Shown here: positions 16,623 to 26,142 of the stretch, in pieces
Position numbering within the stretch: position 1 is the stretch's first letter
How the letters are laid out: every line of letters begins with the position of its first letter
NCBI RefSeq assembly: GCF_026342405.1
Contig: NZ_JAPEMU010000001.1
Span: 8,308,001-8,372,000, forward strand
Length of the DNA stretch: 64,000 bases
Source: Kitasatospora sp. NBC_00240
GTDB taxonomy: Bacteria; Actinomycetota; Actinomycetes; Streptomycetales; Streptomycetaceae
Reading direction: 5' to 3'
Notes under the pieces: model-generated
Databases searched by the model: none
What the model was told of the DNA's origin: nothing
The model's input: only the letters and a program-made list of their open reading frames with translations
Program-made: the position numbers and the translations under genes

Positions 16623-18437
16623 TCAGTGCTGCGCGGCCAGGTCGCCGCTGAAACCGTCGACCTCCAGGTGCAGGCCGCCTTCGCTGTTGCGGGTGTAGAT
16701 CTGCCGCGCCGGGTTCGCCACGCAGCCGCTGAGGCCGGAGGTCGGTGCGGTCCTCAGCACCAGGCGGTCGGCCCCGACCGAGATCAGCAGGGCGTTGCTG
16801 TCGCAGTAGGGCGTCCCGGCGCCCGTGTTGTTGTGGATGCTGCCCACCGGGTCGTCCTTCCCGCCCTGGCTGATGGTGATCCGGAAGTCGGCCCGGAGCG
16901 TCGCCGCCGGGGAGGTGAGCACACCGGACCAGGTGCCCAGGTACTCGGCCGGGACCAGGCCGGCCGGCGGCTGCCCCGTCGGGTCCGCCCCGGACCCGGT
17001 CGCGGACGGGGTGGCGGCAGGCGTGCTCCGCCCGGGAGAGGCGGCGCCCGACCCGCTGCTCGACCCCGATCCGGGCGGGCTGCCCGCGGCAGGGCCGGTG
17101 GCGGCCGGGGGCACGCCGCTCCCGCCGCCCGTGTCGGAGCCCCATCCGTTGGCGAGCCAGCCGGCCAGGCCCACGACGACCACCACCGGCAGCACGGCGA
17201 CGAGCAGGGTGCGCCGCAGTCGCGCGGCCGCAGTCCTGGGCGCGGCCGGCGGGTTGACGCCGGCCGCGGTGCCCGCGCCGGGCCGTCCGGGCCAAGGGCC
17301 CGGGGCCGCCGTGGGGGGTGGTGGGGGCGAGACCCACGGCTCCGCCGGCCCGAAACGGCCGCTCGGTGTGCCCGCTGCGCCCGGTGCCCCGGGGGTGCCG
17401 GGCCAGGAGGCGCCCGGGGCGGTCGGCAGGGGCCCGGTGCCCCCGGCGGCGGACGGGTCGGCCGCGCCGTCCGGGTGCACCTCGCCCGGGCCGCCCGTGG
17501 CGGGTTCCGCTTCGGAGTCCAGGTCCAGCAGCTCGACGGCCAGGCGCGCGAGCGAGCCGGCGACCGCCGGGGGCAGCCAGTCCCCGCCGAGCCGGTGCGG
17601 GGCCGGTCCGGCTCCGGGCCCGCCCGCCGGGGCCAGCACCTCCAGCAGCCGCTCCGGTGCCGGTCGACGCTCCGGATCCTTGGCCAGGCAGGCGGTCAGC
17701 AGCTCCCGGAACTCCGGATCCTGCGGCAGCAGTCGCCCGAGGTCGGGTTCCTCGTGCACCACCCGGTAGAGGAGCACCGGCGCGCCGGTGTCCGAGCCGA
17801 ACGGGGCGATGCCGGTGGCCGCGTAGGCGAGGACGGCCCCGAGCGAGAACACGTCCCCGGCCGGTCTGGAGGGCAGGCCCTGGGCCTGCTCGGGGGAGAG
17901 GTAGCCGGGGGAGCCGATCACGAATCCCGACCGCGTGAGCGCGGTGGCCGCGTCGAGGGACCGGGTGATGCCGAAGTCGATCAGGCGCGGACCGTCCAGC
18001 GCCAGCAGGACGTTGGACGGCTTGACGTCCCGGTGCACCAGCCCGAGGGCGTGCACGGCCGCCAGCGCCTCGGCGAGTCCCAGCGCCAGCACCCGGACGG
18101 CCGGGCCGGGCAGCGGGCCGAACTCCCGTACGGCGGCCGCGAGCGAAGGCCCTGCGACATAGGCCGTGGCGACCCAGGGCCGCTCACCCTCGGTGTCGGC
18201 GTCCAGCACCGGAGCCGTCCAGCGCCCGCCCACCCGCCGCGCCGCGCTGACCTCCTGGCGGAACCGCACCCGGAACTCGTGGTCCGCCGCGTACTCCCGG
18301 TGCACCGTCTTCACCGCGACCGTCCGACCACCCGCGGTGCGGCCGAGATAGACCTGCCCCATACCGCCGGCGCCCAGCCGCCGGAGCAGCCGGTACTGAC
18401 CGATCCGACGGGGATCCGCCGCGTCCAACGCCTCCAT
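16623..18437 (-). CDS. Membrane-bound eukaryotic-type Ser/Thr protein kinase
   Basis: The 604-residue protein has an N-terminal Hanks-type kinase domain (about 12-275) with the Gly loop (LGAGGMGQVYLG), the VAVK lysine, HRDVKPSN and LIDFGIT. A Pro/Gly-rich linker and a single transmembrane helix near residues 408-428 (TLLVAVLPVVVVVGLAGWLA) follow. After a Ser/Gly-rich stalk, the outer C-terminal domain of about 110 residues starts GTWSGVLTSPAATLRADFRI and has two Cys. No PASTA repeats are present, so the extracellular domain is a different sensor. ATG 18437 places the start 12 residues before the kinase domain. Confidence 0.9.
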   Translation of the reverse strand: MEALDAADPRRIGQYRLLRRLGAGGMGQVYLGRTAGGRTVAVKTVHREYAADHEFRVRFRQEVSAARRVGGRWTAPVLDADTEGERPWVATAYVAGPSLAAAVREFGPLPGPAVRVLALGLAEALAAVHALGLVHRDVKPSNVLLALDGPRLIDFGITRSLDAATALTRSGFVIGSPGYLSPEQAQGLPSRPAGDVFSLGAVLAYAATGIAPFGSDTGAPVLLYRVVHEEPDLGRLLPQDPEFRELLTACLAKDPERRPAPERLLEVLAPAGGPGAGPAPHRLGGDWLPPAVAGSLARLAVELLDLDSEAEPATGGPGEVHPDGAADPSAAGGTGPLPTAPGASWPGTPGAPGAAGTPSGRFGPAEPWVSPPPPPTAAPGPWPGRPGAGTAAGVNPPAAPRTAAARLRRTLLVAVLPVVVVVGLAGWLANGWGSDTGGGSGVPPAATGPAAGSPPGSGSSSGSGAASPGRSTPAATPSATGSGADPTGQPPAGLVPAEYLGTWSGVLTSPAATLRADFRITISQGGKDDPVGSIHNNTGAGTPYCDSNALLISVGADRLVLRTAPTSGLSGCVANPARQIYTRNSEGGLHLEVDGFSGDLAAQH

Positions 18438-18735
18438 GGCCTGCCCGTCCCCTGCCGACACCCCACCCAGGACCGGGCGCCGGCACCCGTCCGACCCGCT
18501 CGCCCGCGGGTGCGATCGGGGCGGCCCGGCCGATTCCACCACGGACTGTACGTCAAAGCCCCTCCCGGGGGCGGCCCCGCCGGCGCCCATCCGTCGCACG
18601 GGGCCAGGGCCGGGTGACGCGGACCACCCACCCGGTGACGCTTCACCGGACTCGTCGCACCGCTGCGCCCGTTCCACTCCGACGGACCTGCTTCCAGCCG
18701 CCGAAGGACGCTGCCGCCCGGGCAAGTCCGGCTCC

Positions 18736-18855
18736 GTGACGGAGCAATTGGGCACGGTGGTGCTGATGTGCGGCCTTCCTGGAGCGGGCAAGACCTTGTC
18801 GACGCATGGTGCAGGGCCGGCACGCCCCGGGTGCCGACCCTGCACCCCTACGTGA
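18736..18855 (+). pseudogene. Truncated P-loop kinase/ATPase start
   Basis: GTG 18736 opens VTEQLGTVVLMCGLPGAGKT, a textbook Walker A strand-loop as in AAA/Zeta-toxin-like small-molecule kinases. The frame then becomes unrelated and stops after 39 residues; family members need about 150 or more. I infer a gene deleted just after its P-loop. Confidence 0.55.
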
Positions 18856-18871
18856 TCAGATCGGTGGAGGA

Positions 18872-19063
18872 TCAGCAGAACCGGACGGAGAGCCGGGCCG
18901 TGTTCGGGGCGGTGTCATAGGTGACGGCCTGACCCGACGTCACGTAGGCCTTGCCCGCGCTCTCGCACGCGGCGGCGCTCGGGTACATGCCCGCACCGGT
19001 GTAGCCGGACGCCGACGGGATGCAGCGAACGCCGAGCGCAGGGCCGACGTTCCCGAACCCTTC
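18872..19063 (-). pseudogene. Remnant of a small Cys-containing protein
   Basis: The leftward frame reads VRCIPSASGYTGAGMYPSAAACESAGKAYVTSGQAVTY...LSVRFC and stops at 18872. It looks like the mature part of a small secreted actinomycete protein with three Cys, but the upstream end runs straight into a transcription-terminator-like hairpin with no signal peptide or plausible start. Confidence 0.35.
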
Positions 19064-19064
19064 A

Positions 19065-19107
19065 GCGTGCACGGGTGCCACCCAGCGCGGGTGGCACCCG
19101 TGCACGC
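19065..19107 (-). terminator. 19-bp perfect inverted repeat, probable terminator
   Basis: GCGTGCACGGGTGCCACCC and its exact complement flank a 5-nt loop AGCGC. It lies 42 bp beyond the stop of the leftward aminotransferase gene, the expected terminator position. The perfection over 19 bp is notable. Confidence 0.7.
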
Positions 19108-19148
19108 TACGGGCGCGATGTCTGTTCAGCGCCTTCCGGTTGCCGTCA

Positions 19149-20363
19149 TCACCGCTGTGCGGCGTCGCGCGCCCAGTCGCCGAGGACCGGTACGCAGCGT
19201 TCGGCGAAGTCCTCGAAGTCGGCGGGCGTGTTGTAGACGTGGGTCGAGAGCCGGAAGTAGCCGATGCCGTCGAAGCTGGTGAACGCCACCTCGACGCCCA
19301 GCTCGGCCGCGACCCGGTCGCGCAGGGCGTCGGCGTCGGCGCGGTTGGTGGCCAGGCCGGCGGGGAGCCGGACCAACCGCAGGGCGTTCACCGGCATGCC
19401 GACGTCGGCGGCGGCGCTCTCGCCGGTCAGCTCGGTGAAGGCCTCGCCGATGATCCGCTCGGCGTAGTCGGCCAGCTCGTGCAGGTAGCCGCGGACCGTC
19501 TTCCAGCCCCAGGTCCGCTCGACGAAGGCCAGGGCGGTCGGCGCCGCCAGGTAGCTGGTGGCATCGATGGTGCCCTGGGTGTCGAACCGCTCGGGGAAGG
19601 GCTCCTCGGCCCCCCAGGAGTCGATCAACGGGTGGAGCTGCTCGCGGAGTTCGCTGCGGACCACCAGCGCCGAGGCACCGCGCGGGGCGCAGCCGAACTT
19701 GTGCAGGTTGCCGACCCAGGCGTCGAACTCCAGCCCGGCCAGCGGGTCCTCGGCCAGGCCCGGCACGTGCGCCCCGTCGATCAGCAGCGGGATGCCCGCC
19801 GCCCGGGCCGCCGCGCCGACCTGCGCCACGGGCATCCAGCGGGCGGTCGCCGAGGTGATGTGGTCGAGGACGATCAGCGCCGTCCGGTCGGTGACGGCGT
19901 CGAGTACCGCCGCACAGGCTGCCTCGGCGGTGGCGTGGAGCGGCACCCGCGCGGTCCGGACGCTGCCTCCCCAGCGGCGGGCCAGCCGCTGGGCGCCCAT
20001 GGTGACGGCGCCGTAGCCGTGGTCGGTGACGAGCACCTCGCCGCCGGGCCGGGCCGGGAGGTTGCCGTAGACGACACTGGCCCCGCCGCTGGCGTTGGGT
20101 ACGAGGGCCAGGTCACGCACCTCGACCCGCAGGAACTCGGCGATCTCCGCCCGGGCGGCCGCGACCCGCCGCGGCAGGCCCGGGAACCACACCACCGGCG
20201 CCCGGTCCATCTCGGCCCGCAGCCGCTGCTGCTCCTGCTGCGCCGCCTGCGGGACGGCGCCGAAGGATCCGTGGTTGAGGTGCCGCAGGGCCGGGTCCAG
20301 GGTCCAGGCGTGGGCGGCGGGGCGGCCGTCCGGCAGCAGCAGAGGGAGCGGTGCGGCACTCAT
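19149..20363 (-). CDS. Class V aminotransferase-fold PLP enzyme (isopenicillin N epimerase-like)
   Basis: The 404-residue protein belongs to fold-type I class V aminotransferases and is closest in layout to isopenicillin-N-epimerase/cysteine-desulfurase-like proteins: an early HLNHGSFGAVP motif, the cofactor Asp region LLIDGAHVPG and the Schiff-base Lys in WVGNLHKFGCAPRG. Such enzymes catalyse transamination, epimerisation or desulfuration; there are no beta-lactam genes nearby, so the substrate is open. ATG 20363 begins MSAAPLPLLLPDG. It appears monocistronic, separated from glpX by 262 bp. Confidence 0.85.
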   Translation of the reverse strand: MSAAPLPLLLPDGRPAAHAWTLDPALRHLNHGSFGAVPQAAQQEQQRLRAEMDRAPVVWFPGLPRRVAAARAEIAEFLRVEVRDLALVPNASGGASVVYGNLPARPGGEVLVTDHGYGAVTMGAQRLARRWGGSVRTARVPLHATAEAACAAVLDAVTDRTALIVLDHITSATARWMPVAQVGAAARAAGIPLLIDGAHVPGLAEDPLAGLEFDAWVGNLHKFGCAPRGASALVVRSELREQLHPLIDSWGAEEPFPERFDTQGTIDATSYLAAPTALAFVERTWGWKTVRGYLHELADYAERIIGEAFTELTGESAAADVGMPVNALRLVRLPAGLATNRADADALRDRVAAELGVEVAFTSFDGIGYFRLSTHVYNTPADFEDFAERCVPVLGDWARDAAQR

Positions 20364-20625
20364 GTCGTCTCCGTTCGGAGGTCGTCGGTCACCGGCGGGC
20401 AGTCGTCGGTGATCTGCCGGGAACGGGAGCCATCCTGCCGTCCGACGGCTGCCGCGATCACGGCGGCCTCCGGTTCGGTCGGCCGGGTCGGCGGGGGCAC
20501 GGCCCGCTCGGCCATGACAGGGGAGTTCCACGGGGCAAGGGCGGCGAGCGCGACCCCGGGCCCGTCGCTCCTGGCCCGGACGCGGGCGCCGCGAAGGGGA
20601 CGGCGAGGACCGGCCCCGGCACGGC

Positions 20626-21630
20626 TCAGCGCGGCAGGCTGTGCTCGGCGTCGATCCGGCGGATCGTGCCCGTCCGGGAGCGCATGACCAGGGAGCTGGT
20701 GGTCGCGCTCTCGCTGCGGTAGCGGACCCCGGGGAGGAGGTCGCCGTTGGTGATGCCGGTGGCGGCGAAGAACACGTTGTCGCCCCGTACGAGGTCGGTC
20801 GTGGTGAGTACCCGGGTGAGGTCGTGCCCGGCCTCCCGGGCCCGGTGGCGCTCGGCGGCGTCCTTGGGCCGGAGGCGGCCCTGGATCACGCCGCCCGTGC
20901 AGCGGACGGCGCAGGCGGCGATGACGCCCTCCGGGGTGCCGCCGATCCCCAGCAGCAGGTCGACGCCGCTGTCCGCCCGGGCGGCCATGACGGCGCCTGC
21001 CACGTCCCCGTCGGCGATGAGCTTGATGCGGGCGCCGGCCTCGCGGATGTCCTTCACGAGGCCGGCGTGCCGGGGGCGGTCGACCACGACGACGGTGATG
21101 TCGCCGACCGGGACGCCCTTGGCCCTGGCCACCGCCCGGATGTTCACGGCGGCCGGTGCGGTGATGTCGACCACCTCGGCGGCCTGTGGGCCGGTGACGA
21201 GTTTGTCCATGTAGAAGACGGCGCCGGGGTCGAACATGGTGCCCCGGTCGGCGACCGCCAGGACGGCGATCGCGTTGTCCATGCCCTTGGCGGTGAGTGT
21301 GGTGCCGTCGATCGGGTCGACCGCGACGTCGCAGGGCGGGCCGCTGCCGTCGCCGACGTGCTCGCCGTTGAACAGCATCGGGGCCTGGTCCTTCTCGCCC
21401 TCGCCGATGACGACGACGCCCCGCACGGCGACGGTGGCGAACAGCGAGCGCATCGCCGCGACCGCCGCGCCGTCGGCGCCGTTCTTGTCACCGCGCCCGA
21501 CGAACCGGCCGGCGGCCAGTGCGGCCGCCTCGGTGATCCGGACCAGTTCCAGGGCGAGGTTGCGGTCCGGCCGCGGTCCGGCCGGGTGCAGCGGGGGGTT
21601 GGCCGCGTCGGGGTGTGGTTCGGTCGGCAC
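20626..21630 (-). CDS. glpX: Class II fructose-1,6-bisphosphatase
   Basis: The 334-residue protein matches GlpX-type sugar bisphosphatases, with metal-binding signatures GEGEKDQAPM and DPIDGTTLTAKG and the conserved LLLGIGGTPEGVIAA. It hydrolyses fructose 1,6-bisphosphate (and related bisphosphates) in the cytoplasm. GTG 21630 is preceded by GGAGGAA. It is the last gene of the ABC importer/ROK operon, 53 bp after the ROK gene, an unusual place for a gluconeogenic enzyme. It may act on the sugar bisphosphate made by the neighbouring pathway, or be an additional copy to the housekeeping one. Confidence 0.9.
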   Translation of the reverse strand: MPTEPHPDAANPPLHPAGPRPDRNLALELVRITEAAALAAGRFVGRGDKNGADGAAVAAMRSLFATVAVRGVVVIGEGEKDQAPMLFNGEHVGDGSGPPCDVAVDPIDGTTLTAKGMDNAIAVLAVADRGTMFDPGAVFYMDKLVTGPQAAEVVDITAPAAVNIRAVARAKGVPVGDITVVVVDRPRHAGLVKDIREAGARIKLIADGDVAGAVMAARADSGVDLLLGIGGTPEGVIAACAVRCTGGVIQGRLRPKDAAERHRAREAGHDLTRVLTTTDLVRGDNVFFAATGITNGDLLPGVRYRSESATTSSLVMRSRTGTIRRIDAEHSLPR

Positions 21631-21683
21631 AGGATTCCTCCGGTGGGGGGCCGGCGGTGTCGGGCGGGGCACGATGCCGCCGG

Positions 21684-22661
21684 TCACCGGTGGGTGGTGC
21701 GTTCGGCGGGGGCGCAGGGGACGGCTCTCATCACGTCCGCCGCGTCCCAGGCGTGCAGTCCGGCTCCGAGGCAGCCCGCGCGGTCGCCCAACGCGGCGGC
21801 GACCAGGTGGGGTCGCCGGTGGAAGGTCAGTTTTTCGTCGAGCCGGGCCCGCAGCGGGCCGAGCAGCAGGTCGCCGGACTCCGCGAGGCCTCCGCCGAGG
21901 ACGACGACCTCGGGGGCGAGCAGGGTGACGGCGGCGGTCAGCGCGGTGGCGAGACCCTCGACGGCGCGCGCCCAGACGGCCCGGGCGGCCTCGTCGCCCT
22001 CGGTCAGCCGCGCGGCGACCTCGTCGGCGCCGGCGACGGTGTGCCCGGACAGCGCGGTGTAGGCCATGGCGATCCCCGCCGCGGACGCCACGGTCTCCAG
22101 GCAGCCGGCGTTTCCGCACGGGCAGAGCCGGCCGTCCGGCTCGACGACGAGGTGGCCGAGTTCGCCCGCGTAGCCGCCGGCCGCCAGCAGCCGGCCGTCG
22201 CTGACGAGGGCGGCCGAGATGCCGGTGCCGATCGCGACGAACAGCGCGTCCTGGGCGCCGCGGGCGGCGCCCAGCCGGACTTCGGCCAGCGCGCCGGCCC
22301 GCACGTCGTGGCCGAGCGTGACCGGCAGGCCGGTGCGCTCCTCGATGACCGAGGCGAGGGGCAGGTCCCGCCAGCCGATGTTGGCGGAGTAGACCGCGAG
22401 GGAGCGCTCGGTGTCGACGATGCCGGGAACGACCACACCGGCGCGGCGGACGGCGAGGCCGTGCTCCGCGGCCCGGAGCGCGAGGGAGCGCAGGGCCGAC
22501 ACGATCGCGTCGACGACGGCTTCCGGTCCGTGCGCGCGGGGGGTCGGCCACCGCTCGGTGACCAGGAGGGCCGACCCGCGGTCGAGCAGGGCCCCCTTCA
22601 TGCCGGTGCCGCCGACGTCCAAGGCGATCACGCACTCGCCGAGCAGCGGGCGGTCAGCCAT
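21684..22661 (-). CDS. ROK-family sugar kinase
   Basis: The 325-residue protein has the ROK kinase phosphate loop (DVGGTGMKGAL), the catalytic Asp in LGHDVRAG and the ROK zinc motif CPCGNAGCLE with the upstream His (GELGHLVVEP). It phosphorylates a hexose or amino-hexose at C6 with ATP. There is no N-terminal DNA-binding domain, so it is an enzyme rather than a repressor. It follows two permease genes and precedes glpX, which suggests it phosphorylates the imported sugar. Confidence 0.88.
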   Translation of the reverse strand: MADRPLLGECVIALDVGGTGMKGALLDRGSALLVTERWPTPRAHGPEAVVDAIVSALRSLALRAAEHGLAVRRAGVVVPGIVDTERSLAVYSANIGWRDLPLASVIEERTGLPVTLGHDVRAGALAEVRLGAARGAQDALFVAIGTGISAALVSDGRLLAAGGYAGELGHLVVEPDGRLCPCGNAGCLETVASAAGIAMAYTALSGHTVAGADEVAARLTEGDEAARAVWARAVEGLATALTAAVTLLAPEVVVLGGGLAESGDLLLGPLRARLDEKLTFHRRPHLVAAALGDRAGCLGAGLHAWDAADVMRAVPCAPAERTTHR

Positions 22662-22914
22662 CCAGTCCCTCCAGGGCGGTGGCGCGGCCGAGTCGGTGCG
22701 CGCGGGCCGGTTTCCCGGGCGGGGTCGGCCCCGCGGTGGCGGGGAGTGCGGCCCGGTTCGGCCGGCGGGCGTGTTCGACGGTCGTTCGAACCGGTGATGT
22801 GTCGGACATGGGCGGCTTTCTGGTCGGTGGGGGACGGCGACTGCCGGCCGAGGGCCACAAGGCCCGGCAGCCGGCAGCCGCCCGGACGTGGCCGGTGGTT
22901 ACCCGGCCGCCGGG

Positions 22915-23817
22915 CTACTTGACCGATCCGGCGGTGAGGCCGGAGACGACCTGGCGCTCGATGAAGGCGAAGAGCACCACGACCGGGACGATCGCGACGA
23001 CGGACCCGGCGAAGAGGTAGTTCCACTGGACGGTGTAGTTGCCGATGAAGCCGTTGATGCCGACGGTGAGCGGCTGGCTCTCCGGGACGGTCGACAGGGT
23101 CAGGCCCATCACGAACTCGTTCCAGGCCGCGATGAAGGTGAAGATCACGGCGGTGACCACGCCGGGCAGGGCGAGCGGCAGGGTGACGCGGATCAGAGCC
23201 TGGAACCGGCTCAGCCCGTCGATCATCGCCGCCTCCTCCAGCGCGACCGGGATGGAGGAGATGTAGGCCGTGAGGATCCAGATCGCGAACGCCAGGTTGA
23301 ACGCGGCGTTGCAGATCATCAGCGTCCAGACCGAGTTGAGCATGTTCAGCTGGTAGAACTCGCGGTACAGGCCGACCAGCAGGGAGGTCGGCTGGAACAT
23401 CTGGGTGACCAGGACGAGCAGCAGGAACAGCTTGCGTCCGCGGAAGCTGATCCGGGCCGTGTAGTAGGCGGCCGGCAGGGCGACCAGCAGGACCAGCAGC
23501 GTCGACCCGCCGGCGACCAGGAGGGTGACCCGCAGGTTGCCGCCCAGGGTGGAATCGCGCCAGACGTCGACGAAGTTCGACCAGGCGAAGTGCTTGGGCA
23601 GGTAGGTTCCGTCGCGCAGCTCGTCGGCCGGGCGCAGGGCGGTGACCACCATCTGGGTGTACGGCAGCAGGAAGACGGCGGCCAGCAGCCAGGCCACCGC
23701 CGCGATGACCAGGGTGCGCGGGCGGAACCGGCGGCGGGGCCGGGGGGTGACGGTCGGTTCGGCGGTGCGGGGGCGGCCCTGGGGGGTGCGGGGCCGGTCG
23801 AGGGTCTGCGGGCTCAT
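22915..23817 (-). CDS. Carbohydrate ABC transporter permease (MalG-like)
   Basis: A 300-residue permease with six predicted helices after a basic cytoplasmic N-terminus of about 35 residues. The EAA coupling loop is EEAAMIDGLSRFQALIRVTLP. It pairs with the permease encoded just upstream; the two genes overlap by 4 bases (ATGA at 23814-23817). The cluster has no dedicated ATPase, so a shared MsiK-type ATPase elsewhere in the genome probably energises it, as is general for actinomycete sugar importers. Confidence 0.92.
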   Translation of the reverse strand: MSPQTLDRPRTPQGRPRTAEPTVTPRPRRRFRPRTLVIAAVAWLLAAVFLLPYTQMVVTALRPADELRDGTYLPKHFAWSNFVDVWRDSTLGGNLRVTLLVAGGSTLLVLLVALPAAYYTARISFRGRKLFLLLVLVTQMFQPTSLLVGLYREFYQLNMLNSVWTLMICNAAFNLAFAIWILTAYISSIPVALEEAAMIDGLSRFQALIRVTLPLALPGVVTAVIFTFIAAWNEFVMGLTLSTVPESQPLTVGINGFIGNYTVQWNYLFAGSVVAIVPVVVLFAFIERQVVSGLTAGSVK

Positions 23818-24752
23818 CGGTTGTCCTCCTCGTTCCAGCGGCTGACCTTGAGGAAGAGCAGCACCATGATGACGACCAGCGCGAAGTTGACCACCGACAT
23901 GGCCGCGCTCTCGCCGATGTCGGTGTCCTTCAGCTGGTACATGAAGACGGTGGTGGTGGCGGTGTCGCTGCTCGGGCCGCCTCGCGTCATGCCCCAGATG
24001 ACGGGGAAGGAGTTGAAGACGTTGATCAGGTTGATCACCACGCCGACCAGGAAGGCGGGGCGCAGCAGCGGCAGGGTGATCAGCCGGTAGGTGCGCCAGG
24101 TGCCCGCGCCGTCGACCTCGGCGGCCTCGTAGAGCTCGGCGGGTACGGTCTGCAGGCCGGCGAGCAGGGTGTAGGTGGTGAACGGCAGCGAGACGAAGAT
24201 CGCGACGAACATCATCCACGGCCAGGCGGTGGACGGGTCGCCCAGCCAGTCGCGGGGGCTGTCGATGATCCCGAGGTCGACCATGGCGGTGTTGAGGACG
24301 CCGGCGGTCTGGTTGAGCATCCACTTGAAGCCGATGGCGGTCATCAGCACGGACGCGGCCCAGGGGGCGATCAGGGCCCAGCGGGTGAGGCGCCGTCCGG
24401 GGAACTCCTGGTTGAAGAGCTGGGCCAGGGCCAGCGAGGTGATCATGGTGACGGCGACCACGACGACGGTCCAGATCACCGTGACGGTCAGGACGTGGCC
24501 GAGGTCGGCCTCGCCGAAGAGTTTGCGGTACTTGTCCAGGCCGGCCGAGCCGCGGACGAAGCCGCTGGGGCTGATCCGCTGGAACGAGGTGTGGATCATC
24601 TCGTAGACGGGCCACACCACGACGGCGAGGATCAGCAGGACGGCCGGGCCTATCCAGGGCAGCGGACCGAGCCGTTCGAAGCCCGGGCGGCGCACGGCCT
24701 TCGGGCTCCGGTCCGGCCGCTCGGCCTTGGAGCGGGAGAGAGTGAGGGACAC
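23814..24752 (-). CDS. Carbohydrate ABC transporter permease (MalF-like)
   Basis: A 312-residue inner-membrane permease with six helices and the EAA loop YEAAEVDGAGTWRTYRLITLPLL. The start is GTG 24752. It lies 121 bp after the binding-protein gene, with a strong hairpin between them, and is coupled to the second permease. Confidence 0.92.
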   Translation of the reverse strand: MSLTLSRSKAERPDRSPKAVRRPGFERLGPLPWIGPAVLLILAVVVWPVYEMIHTSFQRISPSGFVRGSAGLDKYRKLFGEADLGHVLTVTVIWTVVVVAVTMITSLALAQLFNQEFPGRRLTRWALIAPWAASVLMTAIGFKWMLNQTAGVLNTAMVDLGIIDSPRDWLGDPSTAWPWMMFVAIFVSLPFTTYTLLAGLQTVPAELYEAAEVDGAGTWRTYRLITLPLLRPAFLVGVVINLINVFNSFPVIWGMTRGGPSSDTATTTVFMYQLKDTDIGESAAMSVVNFALVVIMVLLFLKVSRWNEEDNR

Positions 24753-24811
24753 CGGTGGTGCCTTCCGTACGTGTACGGCGGTGGTGCCGCACGGAGCGGG
24801 ATGGTGCTGGT

Positions 24812-24852
24812 GCGGGGCGGCGGAGAGATGTCAGGGCGCTCCGCCGCCCCGC
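24812..24852 (-). promoter_or_regulatory. Intercistronic hairpin between binding protein and permeases
   Basis: A perfect 14-bp stem (GCGGGGCGGCGGAG with complement) with a 13-nt loop lies just after the binding-protein stop. Such hairpins partly terminate or stabilise the upstream mRNA so that more binding protein than permease is made. Confidence 0.65.
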
Positions 24853-24873
24853 GGTCGGGGGCCGGCCGGGCGG

Positions 24874-26142
24874 CTACTTGTCGGCGGCCGCGGCCTTGGC
24901 CTTGTTCTGCAGGTCGCCGAGCACCTTGGCCGGGTCGTCCTTGACGGCGGTGCCGATGCTCTTCTTGATCTCGGCGGAGACGTTGTCCCAACTGGTCTTG
25001 CCGAGCGGGTAGAAGGAGGCCTGCGGGAGCAGCGCGAAGAACGGCTCCAGGTCCTTGTGCTTCCCGCTGGTGGTCATCTCCTTGAGGGTGTCCTGGGTGA
25101 CCGGCATCAGGTTGTAGAGCTCGTCGAACTTCAGCGTGTTCTCCTTGGTGTACGCGAAGTCGAGGAACTGCTTGATCTGCTCCTTGTGGCCGTTCTTCTT
25201 GAAGGCCATGGTCCAGTCGGCCACGCCGAGGGTGGACTTGAGTGCGCCGTCCTTGCCCGGGATGGCGGCGACGCCGTAGTCGACCTTGCCGTCCTTGGCC
25301 ATCTGGATCAGCGAGGGGTGGCCGTTGAGCATCGCGGCCTTGCCGGCGGCGAAGTCGGCGAACGCGGTCTTGCGGTCGGTGCTGGCCGGGTTGGCGTAGG
25401 TGAGGCCGGGGTCGACGAGGTTCGCCTTGAGCCACTTGAAGGTCTCGACGTTGGCCGGGCTGTCGAGGTGGTAGCCGCCGGTGGTGTCGGTGATGCCGCC
25501 GGCGTTGCCCAGCTCCCACATCGCGCTCTCGCCCTGGGCCTCCTCGGGGCCGAGCGGCAGGGCGTAGGGGGTTGTGCCGGGGACCTTGGCCTTCAGCAGT
25601 TCGGCGTCCTTCTTGACGTCGTCCCAGCTCTTGGGGGCGTCCGTGATGCCGGCCTGGGCGAAGAGGGTCTTGTTGTAGAAGAAGGCCCGGGCGGAGGAGA
25701 CGAAGGGTATGCCGTACTGGACGCCGTCGACCTGGCCGGCGGTGGCGAAGGTGGAGATGAGGTTGGCCTGGGTGGCGACGGAGAGCACGTCGTCGACCTT
25801 GTAGAGGAGGTCGTCGGCGACCTTGTCGGCGTAGCCGCCGGTCTGCAGGATGTCCGGCTGGTTGCCGCTCTGGATCATCGTCTTGACCTGCTTGTCGATG
25901 TCGTTCCAGTTGACGACCTGGACATCGATCCTGATCTTGGGGTTGGCCGCCTGGAACCGCTGGGCGACGTCGTCCCAGTAGGTCTTGGAGCTGTTGCTCG
26001 CCTTGTCGCCGTAGTCGGCCGCGACGAGCTTGAGGGTGACCGTGCCGTCCGCGGACGTGCCGCCGCCGTTGCTGCCGCAGGCGGTGAGCGCGAGGGCGCC
26101 GATCGTACAAGCCGTCACCAGGGTGAGGATGCGGTTCTTCAC
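24874..26142 (-). CDS. Extracellular sugar-binding lipoprotein (ABC importer)
   Basis: The 422-residue protein has a lipoprotein signal (LALTACGS, Cys about residue 22) and the family 1 (MalE-like) solute-binding fold with typical segments (VDVLSV..., FFYNKTLFAQAGI, WDDVKKDAELL). It would capture a mono- or oligosaccharide outside the membrane. GTG 26142 is chosen because GAGGAGG lies 8 nt upstream. It is the first gene of a five-gene operon, with a candidate DeoR operator 157 bp upstream. Confidence 0.92.
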   Translation of the reverse strand: MKNRILTLVTACTIGALALTACGSNGGGTSADGTVTLKLVAADYGDKASNSSKTYWDDVAQRFQAANPKIRIDVQVVNWNDIDKQVKTMIQSGNQPDILQTGGYADKVADDLLYKVDDVLSVATQANLISTFATAGQVDGVQYGIPFVSSARAFFYNKTLFAQAGITDAPKSWDDVKKDAELLKAKVPGTTPYALPLGPEEAQGESAMWELGNAGGITDTTGGYHLDSPANVETFKWLKANLVDPGLTYANPASTDRKTAFADFAAGKAAMLNGHPSLIQMAKDGKVDYGVAAIPGKDGALKSTLGVADWTMAFKKNGHKEQIKQFLDFAYTKENTLKFDELYNLMPVTQDTLKEMTTSGKHKDLEPFFALLPQASFYPLGKTSWDNVSAEIKKSIGTAVKDDPAKVLGDLQNKAKAAAADK

